Positions 34,207 through 46,282 of a DNA stretch of 64,000 bases are shown here, one piece after another. The translations under genes and the position numbers were made by a program. The notes below the pieces were generated by a model, which ran no database searches, had not been told where the DNA came from, and saw only the letters and a list, made by a program, of their open reading frames with translations. Within the stretch, counting starts at the first letter, position 1. Each line of letters starts with the position of its first letter. Source of the stretch: Rutpela maculata (Eukaryota; Arthropoda; Insecta; Coleoptera; Cerambycidae); assembly GCA_936432065.2 (NCBI GenBank), contig OW386289.2:167709348-167773347 (forward strand), in the 5' to 3' direction.

Positions 34207-34470
34207 ATCAATTTGTAGAATAAACCTGTACATTTAAATGGGACCGCACATGCCGAGGATGCTTGCAGCAGTTCATTCTAGCAGTTTACATGGAAGTCAC
34301 TGCGGTAGCTGGCCATTCATAATTTTATATGTTTGGTGTGAGGTACGGAGATCCCGAAGTTGCCTCGCAGCTAGAAGTTCAGCCCACAAATTCAGTCCAT
34401 GCATCGAAGTCATCAATTTGTAAAACAAACCTGTACATTTAAATGTGGCCGCACATACCGAGGATGCTAC
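34207..34470 (+). repeat. Direct repeat, two about 63-bp copies 201 bp apart
   Basis: CATCAATTTGTAGAATAAAC at 34207 and CATCAATTTGTAAAACAAAC at 34408 continue in parallel through TGTACATTTAAATG and CCGAGGATGCT. A weaker relative (GGACATGCCGAAGAT) lies near 34154. Possibly a short degenerate tandem array. Confidence 0.65.
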
Positions 34471-35011
34471 CAGAGTAGATTACTTAGGAAGTCTACCAGT
34501 ATGTTCATCTCTAAACAAAATAGTTTGTTTTTACATGGTAGTAGAGAGGTAGGCTTCGCGGGTCGCGAATATTTACCAGATTTTTAATAAATATTTCTAT
34601 AGATTATTTTTTAAGTTATAGCTAACAACCTTAATTATTCCTTTATAATTAAAATAATAATAACTATTATCTTAAAATCATTTTTATATGTTTATTTTAT
34701 ATGTTGATGATTTTAGTAAATATTTCTATGAATAATTTTTTAACCTATGACTATTATATACCTACACCAGAAGTAGGGACAGTGGGGTATTTAACAACTA
34801 TAATTATTGGTTTATAATTAAAATAGCTATTAAACTGAAAAAGTAGCAATGGCTTTTCCGACATTGAATACGTGCGTGCCGTGTGCCGTATCTTAATTTC
34901 AACGACAGTTCCCACCAGTGACGGTACACACGCGGATTAATTTTGAAGAATTGTGAGGGGTTGAGGTTTAGCCAGTACACACTACGTTTGTCTAGATTCG
35001 CCGTGCAGTAT
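34471..35011. other. No recognised feature
   Basis: AT-rich; nothing supported. Confidence 0.35.
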
Positions 35012-35470
35012 ATAACACACACTAAATCACAAATTTTTTCACCCTCTTTAATAACGGTGTGGGGGTGGTAATGGGGGTGGCTAATGCCAAAAAAAATTTT
35101 GAGAACTTTTACAGATTCTCTTGTATAAATACTAATACTAAATATCACTACTAAATACCAATACCAATTTTATGAACTCATATCTGCTTGCTTTATCTAT
35201 TTACCCTCCTTTGACCCATTCAGTCCATGCTCCATACTCCCCAACCCTTCAACGGAATAAGATAAAAATAGAATCTAATTCCAGATCACGTTAAAATACA
35301 TATGTGTACCAAATTTCAAGTCGATATCTTAAACGGTTCCAGAGTAATCGTGCGCACAAAAAAGTTACAGACAGACAGACAGAATTTTTTTTTTGCTCAA
35401 ACTTAAAATTTTGACGTTTCATGACATACTAAGCCTATTTGAACAATAAAAATTTTCAAAATGTTTTTGG
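35012..35470 (-). mobile_element. Family 1 asymmetric-end element, truncated copy B
   Basis: Reverse-strand match to the central part of copy A (AAATCACAAATTTTTTCACC, GGTAATGGGGGTGGCTAATG, ACAGACAGACAGAATTTTTT). Both tips are missing; the right side abuts family 2. Confidence 0.65.
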
Positions 35471-35509
35471 AAAAAAATTTGAATCAACAGGTAAAGTATA
35501 CGAGTATAA

Positions 35510-36028
35510 GTACCGACGTGGGAGAGTAAGTTAGCGTTACCTAGAGGAAGAAATCTATTGTTTTTGAAAAAAATCAATCAGTAAATAAAAAAGTTATTAA
35601 TAATTTAAATTAAAAAAAAATTCTTAATTTTGTCACTTGTACTTAAATAGAAATCCTGCGAAATGTTATTCTCTATAACTTTTTTTTTGTACATTTTGCT
35701 AATATATATATTTCATAATAATATATCTAATCCGTTAAAATATAATTCTGGAATGATATATGTTACATATTCAATTTTTGTAGCAATGTGTGATGGCCCA
35801 ATGGCTAAAGCTTTTGCCTCGCAATCCAAAAGTCTTGTGTTCGAATCCCTGACAGGGTGGTAGTTTTTTTTTCATTTTTTTTTCATATATTTTTTTTCAC
35901 AACAAAGTTGGTATCATAAAATTTAGAATGTCCAAAAACTAACATCATTTATAAGAAAAATGCGAAGAGTATCTTATAAAATGTGTAGCAATTATATAAA
36001 AAGATTAGTAAATCCGCGAAAAGTATAA
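35510..36028 (+). mobile_element. Family 2 asymmetric-end element, 5'-truncated
   Basis: Matches 51630-52012 (AAGTTAGCGTTACCTAGAGG, ATTTTTTTTCACAACAAAG) and ends in AATCCGCGAAAAGTA, the decayed 3' inverted match. The 5' hairpin is missing. Confidence 0.6.
35788..35861 (+). other. tRNA-like segment in the family 2 element
   Basis: An A-box-like TGGCCCAATGG and a B-box-like GTTCGAATCCC spaced as in tRNA genes, with GCCTCGCAATCCAAAAG at the anticodon-arm position. A T-run follows (about 35865). The best preserved of three such segments; it looks like a tRNA-derived promoter head, not a working tRNA. Confidence 0.55.
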
Positions 36029-36384
36029 TGCTTCCACTAGTTTTTATCTATCAGTGTCAATCGCGAAATTGTCAAGCAACAAACTATTTTAATAATCAGT
36101 AAATTTTGCCGACAAAATTATACCTATCACTTATGATATTATATATGATAAAGTTTCTGTTCAATATATGTATTTTGTAGTGTTCTCTGTTAATGAAACA
36201 AAGGTAATTATCAAAAATTCTCGTAATTAAATGACGGCTGTCTTTTTATATGCAAGTGGCAAGTGTGCAAGTACTGGTGATTGTTGAAATAATAGACGTA
36301 TCAGTAAGACGTAGCGTCTGCACACATTGTGTGGAGTGGAGGACGAAACCATCATTCATATCTATTGCTCACCACTGGGAGCGT
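36029..36384. other. No recognised feature
   Basis: AT-rich; nothing supported. Confidence 0.35.
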
Positions 36385-36690
36385 TTCTAATAATTATTAT
36401 ATCAGGTTTATTAATTATTTTTTTAACCCTGTAATTTTTCACTAAAATTACATCTGTTTTGTTTCCTGTTCTATTATAGTGTCAACTATATTCCAAATAT
36501 TATTTTCTACCACAGAGTCTTAATTAATTATTTTTTTGGGTAAGCACCCTGCATATTTTCCACTAAAATTACAGTAGGTATCTTCCTTAGTAACTGACTT
36601 AACTATATGCAAAATATTATTGTACTCCGTCACATTTTTTTGTTAATTACTTCTTGAATTGTGTCCACCCTGTATATTGTTTACCAAAAG
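36385..36690. repeat. Degenerate tandem repeat, about 115-bp unit
   Basis: Strings such as TTTTCACTAAAATTACA, CAACTATATTCCAAATATTA and CACCCTGYATATT recur in order two to three times. A diverged relative lies at 52,860-54,330. Confidence 0.5.
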
Positions 36691-38439
36691 TCCTTCGTTG
36701 GCTATAGCATCACTTACTCCCTAAATTGTTCACGAGCTCCCTAACTAAATTCTTTGCTAGTTCATATTTTTAAACGGAACTTGGTTAATTCAATCCATAC
36801 ATAATTTAGAAACTTCTCCTATAAATAATTAATATTCTTATCCATTATTTTGTTTTTCTCTCCCATCGCTTAATGTGCAATAAAAACCCAAATTGGTAAC
36901 AATGTTGTTATATCTTTTGTTCTATGACGCACTTGAACCAGTCCTTTGCAATAAAAAAACCTACTGGGCCATTAACATTTTTATTTTAGTATGTATAATT
37001 CTCGTTTTATATTTCTCCTCTTTGTATGTGCCCTAGCGAAGAATAATCCTTAATCCCGAACAAAAAGTCATAAAACTTTTAGTTGGATTATTAAATTCAG
37101 AGAAATTATGCATCTGGAATATTCTATTAGGGATTTGAATATTCCCAACTTACAAGCCTGAGACAAAAAGTGGTCGGGATTTACACATCCTGATTTAATC
37201 CTTCCTCTAGTTCGAAAATCGTGCTCTGAAATGTATCTAAAATTTGACGTGATGTAATATTGTTACATCTTCACTTATATGTCAAACTGACAGAGCCATG
37301 CATCTATATAATGACTGCTCTGATTTCATGATCTCTTCTCTCGCCTATCGAAAGGAAGTATTGTAAAAAAATCACCCTCTCAGAGTTTTTGAATAATCAC
37401 GTTTCAGATTAAGCGAATTAAGAAATTAATGTCAAAAAGCGCTTTTTGACATAGTAATGAAAGGCCAGTGAGGTATTTCTATACTGATTACCAATGTGTC
37501 CACCTCACATTAAACCATGTCGCTCTCGTGATGCAATTCCCTATATATTTAATTATTTCATTACGCTTCATGACGAAATGTAAAGAAGAATTAACATTGT
37601 AAACTTATATTTTTTTCCGCAGATGTTTCAACAAAGAAACCATAAATGAGATAAAATAATCTCATTAAAGTTCAATGTATTTTTACATCGTTTTGTTCCT
37701 AATTAACACATCGTTTCCAAAACAATTATTACTTCGTATTATCGAACAAATAATTCTCCGACCAACTTTTAATGAAGTCCACAATTCTGAAGTTGGCCAC
37801 GGCACGCCTTTGCTTAATAACCACCTCAAGTATCCTTGAAGTTGAGTTGTTTCTCACCGGGAGTTAGACGCTGTTGTCAAATAGCTTTAAAGAACAATCT
37901 TTCAAATTGTTTAACTTCATTTCGAGTGCAAATGCACGCCACACTTGAATGGTTCGCACTCGAGTTTCGCTCTTTAACAGTTTTATAGTCGTAATTTTAC
38001 GTGTTGTAACATTTCGGACTATTGTTTTATCATATTCAGATAATGTATGACTAAAATAGGTACTGCCGGTTATAGACGGAGCACTTAATATCGGAGACAG
38101 CTGTGTATGAAAATTAGTATATTTGAGTAAAAGTTTACACTTTAGTTAATTGCACATCCCGCTGGCTAGTTTCATTGGTCATTTTTAATTGGTCAGTTCT
38201 AAAAACACGCCACACCGAATATCAGATCTTAAACCACAGTACTTGCTTTGCAATAAATAATTAAAGTTGGAATCCTCGCGAAAAACGCCGTGACGTTACT
38301 CTGCGAAAACGTCTATGTAACACCTTATAACAATTGATCCCACCAAGTCGTAAGTGTTGTAATAGAAGTATTAGAATTCTCTTGATTCGATGCAAACCAA
38401 TTTTGTGCCATACATTTTGTATGTAATACTTCCAATAAG
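36691..38439. other. Non-coding stretch
   Basis: No gene. A perfect 22-bp palindrome at 37430-37451 (half-site TGTCAAAAAGC) stands out. Confidence 0.4.
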
Positions 38440-38449
38440 GCAGTTATCA

Positions 38450-38585
38450 CTGTGTTCTTTAAGATTTGTAACAATTTCAAATAAAACTGTTGAAGTTGAA
38501 ATGTCTACAGAATGAAGAAGGTCGTTGATATAAATTACAAAAAGAACTAGGTTCAGAACTGAACCTTGTAGGGCCCACGTATTGG
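38450..38585 (-). pseudogene. LINE reverse transcriptase scrap (motif B region)
   Basis: Minus-strand translation GSVLNLVLFVIYINDLLHSV then DISTSTVLFEIVTNL matches RT motif B to C of a Jockey/CR1-type LINE (G-S-V-L-G-P-L-L-F-x-x-Y-I-N-D-L). The catalytic box is not preserved. Confidence 0.65.
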
Positions 38586-39562
38586 CATGAAATAATCTTC
38601 ATTATTATAAATAACATATAATTGTCTATTGCTTATATAGACCAGGCAAATCTCAGTGTAAAATGGGTTTGGCGTGAACTATTTGGGGACAGTTATTTGT
38701 TTATCGCAATGGATAGATCTATTAATGTAGGGTAAGTACATAAAGTCGCGAAAAATCCCGACGTGAGCTAAAGCCGCCATTTAGAAAAATTGACCGCCAG
38801 AGACATTTTCTTTAAAATCATATATCTCAGTAACCGTTGCTCCGATTTTAGATTTCTTTTTTTTGTTCCATTTCTCACTTCACATTTTACAGAAAGTATG
38901 ATTACATATTTTACGATAAATTAAACGATAAACTTAGGAAATTAAAAAATAATTTAAATATTACGGAAATTTAAACTTTTGTAAACTCGAGACGTTTGTA
39001 CTGAAATTTCTAATCAATTTTTGAAAAAATAATTTTAATAAAAGTTCTAGAGCACACGATTAGCTTTCATTTGTTTTTTTGGCCGATGTTACTAACTCAA
39101 ATATTAACGGAGTAATAGTTATTTATATATAAAATTGTAATCATTTTAATAATGTACATTAAGGTATAAAGGGTGCCCAGTCAGTGTTCTCTCGGAAGAT
39201 TGTGCAAAACGGCTAACTTTATAAAAAAAATTTCTTAACAAAACTTTCAATGTTTCGTCTCAACTACAACTTAAAATTATTTTCAATTATACAAGGTGTC
39301 ACAAGAACGAGTCACACAAGAAAGTATAATTTTTTTAAATAGAACAGCCTGTATTTCTTTAACGCCAGTTAAGCCTCCAAGGGCCCTGTATTACACCCTA
39401 AAATATTTTGCTAAGTTATTTTTTCTGTTTTTTTTGGGCAGTTTACAAACATTTTTAACTGGCATATCTCCGCAATTTATCAATCGTTATTTCTAAAAAT
39501 GTGGGATGTTATTTGATAATGATGTATTTACTGAAAAACATTTTTGAAATAAATCTTTAGTA

Positions 39563-40963
39563 TATCGGGTGTCCAAAATATTTGCGTACATTTCTTGATA
39601 TTTAATTTTTATTTTTCTTATTTTTTTTAAATGGAATGCCTAGGTATACTTTTTTTACATGAATGAATAAAACATACAATTCCTTACATTTTAATATCTC
39701 TTTATTTCTATTTCAAACGTTTTTTGAGATATGATTATAATAATTTTTGCGTAAATTAAGGTGCTCTTTATTTTAGCATTAAAATCTATATTTTGTTTTA
39801 CATTTTTTTCATTTTTTTTAAATGGAATGCCTATAATTTTTTTAAATGGCCTGACGAACATTTCTACTAAAATGTGGTGGTGCACCTTCAAGTTGTAATC
39901 ACATATTATTTGTAATGTAATCAGGAATATGCTCGATTATTTGTGGAAACGCATTTTGTGTAAAATCTAAGAAGACTGCTCCATTCACATTTCCCTCAAA
40001 AAAGCGAGGATGAATAACATAATCATGTAGAATTCCTCCCCTTACATTTAATCTCTGGTTCTGATTTTTCTGTGCAACATGAGAGTTTTCTCTGGCATAA
40101 TAATGGAAATTGTGCCTATTCACAAATCCGTTACGATGAAACGTTGATTCATCCGTGAACAATACAAATTTGAAAAATTCTTCATTTTCTCCAATTTGGT
40201 TTTGAGCAAAAATTTAATCTACGATTTAAATCTACATCCCAAAGCTCTTGATGCAGCTGAGCTCGATAGGGGTGAAACTTATTTTCATGAAGACATAGGC
40301 AAACACTAGATTCGCTAATCTCTAAATCCCTACTTAACTCCCGAACACTTGCCGTAGGATTTTCGATTACCGCTAAAGTTATAGCCAGCTCATTTTCTTC
40401 ATTACAATACATTTCGTCGTCTCGCCTTCTTTTCATATGCAAAACTTTCAGTACGTTCAAAACGTTCTTTCAAATTTTCTAGAGACCTCACACCAGGACA
40501 TCTTCTATAGGGATATTTTTGACCATACATTCTTGATGCCAATAAACAATTTCCATCACATTCACCAATAACATAACATTTACCATAGATATTAAATCTT
40601 ATTGACAATAATTATAATTCGTATTTTTAAATATTAACAATATTAATTCAACTTAATCACGATAATCTTAAACACATTAGAGATATGTCATAGAGTGAAG
40701 AACAGACGCAAAACAAAAGACCAAAGCCATACTGGATTTTATTGCTAAAATAAAAATCACCTCAATTTACGCAAAACTTATTTGAAATAATCATATCTCA
40801 AAAACGGTTTGAAATAAAAATTAAGTGTACAATATTAGAATGTGGAGAATTTTATGCTTTATTCATCCATGTAAAAAAATATTGGCATTCCATTTAAAAA
40901 ATTTGAGAAATATAATAATTAAATAACAAGAAATGTAAACAAATATTTTGGACACCCGGTATA
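39563..40963 (-). mobile_element. Innermost mariner-type element in E2
   Basis: Tips CGGGTGTCCAAAATATTTG at both ends (about 39566 and, complement, about 40940-40958), with inverted arms of about 200 bp through AAATGGAATGCC and ATATCTCAAAAA-type strings, in a TA-rich flank. Contains the transposase fragment. Confidence 0.75.
39838..40608 (-). pseudogene. IS630/mariner-type DDE transposase, E2 copy
   Basis: Related to the E1 transposase but keeping the N-terminus. From 40608: an HTH of the DUF4817 kind (YVIGECDGNCLLASRMYG, RFERTESFAY), ENELAITLAVIENPTASV, then RELSRDLEISESSVCLCL, a frame change near 40182, VLFTDESTFHRNGFVNR (first catalytic D), GAVFLDFTQNAFPQII, IPDYITNNM. The next codon is TGA where W is expected, then LQLEGAPPHFSRNVRQA, in which the second catalytic D is E. 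The rest of the domain, about 120 residues, is deleted at about 39838. Inactive. The E1 copy shares the TGA, so the stop predates their split or was inherited together. Confidence 0.8.
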
Positions 40964-41936
40964 ATAATAATTTATTTCAAAAATATTTTTCGGAAGATAC
41001 ATTATTATCGAATAACACCCTACATTTTTAGAAAAAACAATTAATAAATCGCGGAGATATGGTAGTCAAAAAAAATGTTTGTAATTTGCCAAAAAAACAG
41101 GAAAAAAATTATAACTTGGCAACGCTGCATCCGATTGGCAAAAAATTTTAGGGTATATTTCAGGACCATCAGAGGCTTAAAAATTAGAGGATATTCCGTT
41201 AAAAAAATTATACATTCTTGTGTAACTCCTTTTTGTGACACCTTGTATAATTGAAAATAATTTCACGTTGTAGTAGAGATAAAACATTGAAAGTTTTGTT
41301 AAAAAAAGTTTTTTTATAAAGTTGCCCGTTTTTGCACAATCTTCCGAGGAAGCACTAACTGGACACCTTGTATATTTCCAAGAACTCAAGTCTTATTTTC
41401 TTCAGTTATCTTCTATTTTATGCCCAAATATGTAATAACACTTTCGATTGTACATAAAAAGGGGAAGAGAACAAAAAAAGAAATCTAAAATCGGAGCAAT
41501 GGTTCCTGAGATGTGTCCTCCTAAAAGAAACGGTTCTGGCGGCCATTTTTTCTAAATGGTGGCATTAGCTCACATTGGGATTTTTCGGGACTCTTATATC
41601 CTCATTCTGCATGAATAAAGCTATCCATTTCGGTAAAGAAATAGCTGTCCCCAGATAGTTCATACTCAAAACTGGATTTGCCTGCACTAATATACGAATC
41701 AATTAGCCTGTGCCTTTTTTTGGGTAGCCATAAAAATATTTTATTCTAGATTACATAAATTTTGATTCTCATATGAACCAATTACTTGAAATTAAAAAAA
41801 CAGTAATAAATACGCGTTTATTGACAAAAATTTTACAAGCAAAATATGAAAAGCGTGTTTTTTCTGACACCTAGAATGTAGAAAATATCGATGAAGAAAT
41901 ATTTCTAACTGTACAAGAAAAAAAAGAAAAAACCGC

Positions 41937-42758
41937 TGCCCATGGAATCACTACTTCCACATCCAGATTTTCCATCCAATTCTCTCACAATGAAAAAAAA
42001 AAATGTGTGTGGAAATAATTGCTTATGGAACTTTAATAATATAATATTTGAATTCGTCTACTCCAAAAACCCATAAAACGATGTCCCACATAGGAGTGAG
42101 GTGGAGGTGGTGATAGGGGCGGTGGTAGTGGGGTTGGATGAAGTAAAAACATATTTTGAGGTTTTTGGTTCTTGTATACGCACACTAAATCATATTTTTT
42201 TTAACCCTTTAATAATGGGGTGGGGGTGGCTAATGCAAATTTTTTTTTGAGACCTTATATAGTTTCTTTTGTATATACTAAATACCAATTTTATTGACTC
42301 TTATCTGCTTGATTTATCTATTTACCCCCATTTACACCAATTTACCCCCCAATCCTTACGGAATAAGATGGAGATATAATATAGTTCCAGATCACGTTAA
42401 CATACATACGTGTACCATATTTCAAGTCAATCAGGCCTATGATGGAACGTTTACGTTATTTAACATGTACATGTTATGTTGAGCGCTGACGAAAAAATAT
42501 ATGAGAGTGAGAGAGACAGATGACCGTAACATAGGCGTTATGACTAACGTAAACGTTCCATCATAGTGCTGATTATCTTAAACGGTTCCAGAGTAAACGT
42601 GCGTACAAAAAAAGTTACAGGCAGACTGACAGACAGACAGAAATTTTTTTTCGCTCGTACTTAAAATCTCGATGTTTCATGACATTCTAAGCCTATTTGA
42701 ACAATAAAAATTTTCAAAATTTTTTTGTCGTTACTATACTCTTACTGGACGTGGAAGT
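41937..42758 (-). mobile_element. Family 1 asymmetric-end element, copy C
   Basis: Reverse orientation: begins with the 3' tip complement AAAACCGCTGCC and ACTTCCACATCCAGA, and ends with the 5' tip complement CTGGACGTGGAAGT at 42758. Carries a small MITE (42431-42572). The 5' hairpin is slightly decayed. Confidence 0.7.
42431..42572. mobile_element. 142-bp MITE inside family 1 copy C
   Basis: Inverted tips TCAGGCCTATGATGGAACG and, on the complement, TCAGCACTATGATGGAACG, continuing TTTACGTTA. Absent from the corresponding place in the other family 1 copies (AAGTCRATATCTTAAACGG), which shows the empty site. Contains the palindrome AACATGTACATGTT (42462-42475). Confidence 0.8.
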
Positions 42759-44201
42759 AAAACAGAAAATTTTATAATTTTATACCACGTGTAACAGGGT
42801 CATGGTATACCCCCCTTTTTCCTTTAGTTTTAAAGATAAGCGATTGAAATTTGGATTATCCTATATACTTAATAAACGTCACTTTTTAACATATAATTTC
42901 TTTCCGCTTCCGGTTTCACTGGATTTAATGAATGTGTACTAAATCTAACCAGATTTTTGTTAAAGTTAATCTGACTGAGATAGTTCTATAGTTATTAGTC
43001 AGAGGGATTATAAATCTCGTTTCTGTTGGTAATGGGAACAACCTTTGACATTTTTTGGCAATTGAAATAATTATCAGCTATTGGATTAAATTTACAACGT
43101 AGATGATTCAAGCAATTCGTGGAAATTTCTTTACTTTCTATTGACAGGTTAAAAAGAAAACAAAATAATTCTAATTATTCATATTGTAGAGACAAAAAGG
43201 CACAATATTTGAAACTATGGAGCAAAATGAAAACGAAAATGCTTTCCTCTTAATAATACATCTGAGCTCAAGTCATTGCATCTCTGAAAAAGCGCAAGTA
43301 AGTTATACATACTTGTTGTTTCCTATATGTATTGTAGCAGCCAAGAGAATTTGTTATCTTTTGTTGAATTTGGAAAGACACAATGAACAAAAGTTTCTAA
43401 AACGGGATTTTACCAAAAAAAGTCGACAAAACCTCTTTGTTAACGGATACAACTATACAAGTAGAAAAAACAAAAATTGCCTTTTATCTCATTAATGAAT
43501 TGGTCCAATCGTTACTTGGCAATGTACACAAACTTTGTCGAATTTAAGAAAAGTGTTACCATATTATATGTCCGTTTGAGTTTATAAAACCTATTTTTTA
43601 TACATGTTTATGAAGGGTATCGTTTCTAACAGGTTTACTCAAAAATTTCTATAGTTAACTTATTTATTTATTGATATATTTCACAATACAGGTCTGGTAA
43701 AGTTTAAGTACGTCCTAAATCAATCGTTGTTTCCACTGTTTTCAGCTTACATACCTTTAGTATGTTAATATTAATCGGTATGGATGGTTACTAGATATTA
43801 ATAATAAAAGGATATAAAACGATGTATTTCTTTATTATTTTTGAACGTCAAAAGTGGTGTCAATGTTTGGCGTATTTGGTAAGATGTGCTCCGTTCGGAT
43901 GTTTTTGGACATTTTCCAAATTTTTACATAGATGTGTACACAGACGTTATAGTAATCGTTTCTGATAGTTGAAATGTTGTGCTTATGAAAATTATTTAGG
44001 GCAAAGACAAAAGTAGTTCTTGCCCTAAATAATTGCTTTTTAATTTTTTATAAGACATACCTTCTTTCCTCGATATAATCCAATCATAACTTTTTCTTCT
44101 TCTACAATTTGCGTCAAGTCCGGTCAGTTAGATTGGGCTACGTTCGGTTCACTTTCATATTGCGTTCGTTTGTTCTACTTCTGTTAGGTGTTCTACTTAC
44201 G
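42759..44201. other. Non-coding stretch with a perfect hairpin
   Basis: 43990-44004 (AATTATTTAGGGCAA) is the exact complement of 44020-44034, with a 15-base loop. A 92-codon open frame at 43217-43495 has no recognisable motif. No gene supported. Confidence 0.5.
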
Positions 44202-44936
44202 TTTTAGTGGAAGACCAGACCCTCTGAATTCGACACCCTCTATACAACTCGCGAACACCCATCTAAAAAATAGGTAATCTGATGTAAAATAACCTGCTAA
44301 ACTTGATTTTTGAATTCGCCCATTGATTTGAGATTGCCAAAATGACCAAATTGGCAATTTTCTAAAAAAAATAAAAATGATGTGTTATTTTTTGTTTTTC
44401 ATATAACACGTCATATATTTTTTATTTTACTTCAGAATTTTTTAATTTTTTTACATAATATTCTCTAACTATTCTTTGATATGTTGAAAGTAAAAAACTT
44501 TACCTAAAAAATAATTAGTTGGCAAAAAAAAATAACAACTTTTCTTTGACGCAAAATCTTTAAAATTTGCAGAGTAAAATGTCCGATCGAGGTATCTTTT
44601 TTATTTTTAAAGTTAGGTGCCTACTATAACCGAAGAAAATGTTCCGAATGAACTAAATAAAATCTTTTATAAGAAGTTTTTTTTGAAATTTTGTTCCCTT
44701 ATCGAAATATTGATTGTTTCAGCGTCCGAACGAATGCGCGCTACTTATGAGTCGGCCGCAATCGCATCTAGAGCTAAACGCAGACACGTGCCGGGTGATT
44801 ATTATTTTCCAGTGTACATTTATGTTAAGTTGAAAGTGCTTTTTGTCTCAGTCCCTATATTTAGTGCGTTATAAACACATAGTTTGGCATAATAAATTAT
44901 AATTACTCGGATAGGAAATCAAAGGAAACAAGCTAA

Positions 44937-46282
44937 AAACGTACTCTTCGCCTGTTCACTGGATTTTTATATAATTATTATACATTCAATAGGATACTTT
45001 TCGCAGTTTTTTGTAAATAATGTTACTTTTAGACATTTTTAATTTTATAGTACGATCTTAGTTGGTAAAAGACTTGGTAAAAAAACTATACCAAACCCCA
45101 TTTGGGTTTCGATTCCGAATCAAAAGAACTACACCACCACCTTACACGTAAAATAATGTAAATTTTACTTCCACGTCCAGTGGAAGTATAGTAACAACAA
45201 AAATTTTAAAAATTTTTATTGTCCAAATAGGCTTTAAAATGTCATGAAACGTCGAGATTTTAAGTTTGAGCGAAAAAAAAATTCTGTCTGTCTGTCTGTA
45301 ACTTTTTTTTTGTGCGCACGTTAACTCTGGAACCGTTTAAGATATTGACTTGAAATTTGGTACACATATGTACTTTAACGAGATCTAGAACTAGATTATA
45401 TTTTCATCTTGTTCCGTCGAAGGGTTGGGGTAAATTTGGGGTAAATAGGTCAATCAAGCAGGTAAGAGTCCATAAAATTGGTATTTAGTATATACAAGAG
45501 AAGCTAAGGTCTCAAAAAAATTTTTGGCATTAGCCACCCCCATTACCACCCCCACCCCCTTATTAAAGGGGATGAAAAAAATTGTGATTTAGTGTATGTA
45601 CAGGAACCAGAAACCCCAAAATATTTTTTTTATTTCATCCACCCCCACTATCACCCCCCCTATCACCACCCCCCTCCCCACTACCGATGTGGGGTATCGT
45701 TTTATGAGTTTTTGGGGTAGAGAATTTCAAATATTATATTATTAAAGTTCCATAAACAATTATTTTCACATACAAAGTTTTTTCATTGTGAGTGACTTGG
45801 ATAGAGAATCTGGATGTGGAAGTAGTCATTTCCTTGGGCAGCGGTTTTTACATTATAAGACACAAGCTAAAATCATATTTTCACGGTTGTATGTTACCTA
45901 CATTATGAAATGTATATTTGTAAAATATATAAATATTTAGATATTAAAATGAAATATCATTTCACCAGATTTCTAAATTCAATTACAAAAACATAAAAAT
46001 TTAAAAAAAATTTTTTCAAGTTTAAATCATTAAGTAATAACATTTTTATTTACCGATCGATTTTGTTCAAATAGGGTTCTTCCTCTAGCTAACACTAATT
46101 TACTGTCCAAATTTCAGTACAATCGGAATTTTCTTTCTTCAGTTATCGTGCTTACAAGAAACGTGACGGACGGACAGACAGACGGACATTTCGAAAGTTG
46201 TTCAGAATTCGTTCACTAACACAATGGTATGAAAATTTTTTGTCTGCGAGCGATAATTACGGTTTTAGAAATGTACCGATCA
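44937..46282 (-). mobile_element. Family 2 element inside CXC transposon copy 2, interrupted
   Basis: Reverse-strand counterpart of 6268-6853: 3' end at AACGTACTCTTCGCC (about 44938), microsatellite GACGGACGGACAGACAGACG (about 46164). Interrupted by family 1 copy D at 45167-45848. The tRNA-like B-box is decayed (GGGTTTCGATTCC, about 45103). Confidence 0.6.
45167..45848 (+). mobile_element. Family 1 asymmetric-end element, copy D
   Basis: ACTTCCACGTCCAGTGGAAG at 45167 to GGGCAGCGGTTTT at about 45848. CXC transposon copy 1 supplies the empty site: AATGTAAATTTT with TATATTATAAG there, against AATGTAAATTTT before and TACATTATAAG after this copy. So the insertion fell between T and T with no detectable duplication, as Helentron-type elements do. 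Confidence 0.75.

Larger units (their letters stand above)
39171..41370. mobile_element. Middle nested inverted-repeat element in E2
   Basis: Tips GGGTGCCCAGTCAGTG (39171) and, on the complement, GGTGTCCAGTTAGTG (about 41355-41370). The arms continue with CTCGGAAGATTGTGC and AACTTTATAAAAAAA for about 200 bp, and further through TTTAAATAGAACAG/GTTAAAAAAATT relics. The same arm is found once in E1 (about 24660-24850). Confidence 0.65.
38638..41690 (-). mobile_element. Composite mariner-type element E2 (outermost inverted ends)
   Basis: The left tip GACCAGGCAAATCTCAG (about 38641) and the right tip (complement TGCAGGCAAATCCAG, about 41668-41685) match E1, here in inverted orientation. Inverted arms of about 250 bp contain GGGGACAG, TTTCTAAATGG and CTCAGTAACCG-type strings. 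Two further inverted pairs lie inside, so three ends are stacked concentrically. Confidence 0.7.

Noticed and set aside
35788..35861. A functional tRNA gene
   Set aside because: A and B boxes are present, but no convincing acceptor stem or full cloverleaf can be formed, and the segment recurs inside a repeat family.
37430..37451. Operator-like regulatory site
   Set aside because: A perfect 22-bp palindrome, but single and without a neighbouring gene, so no regulatory claim can be supported.
43217..43495. 92-codon open frame as a host gene
   Set aside because: No recognisable domain, no splice context and composition typical of AT-rich chance frames.
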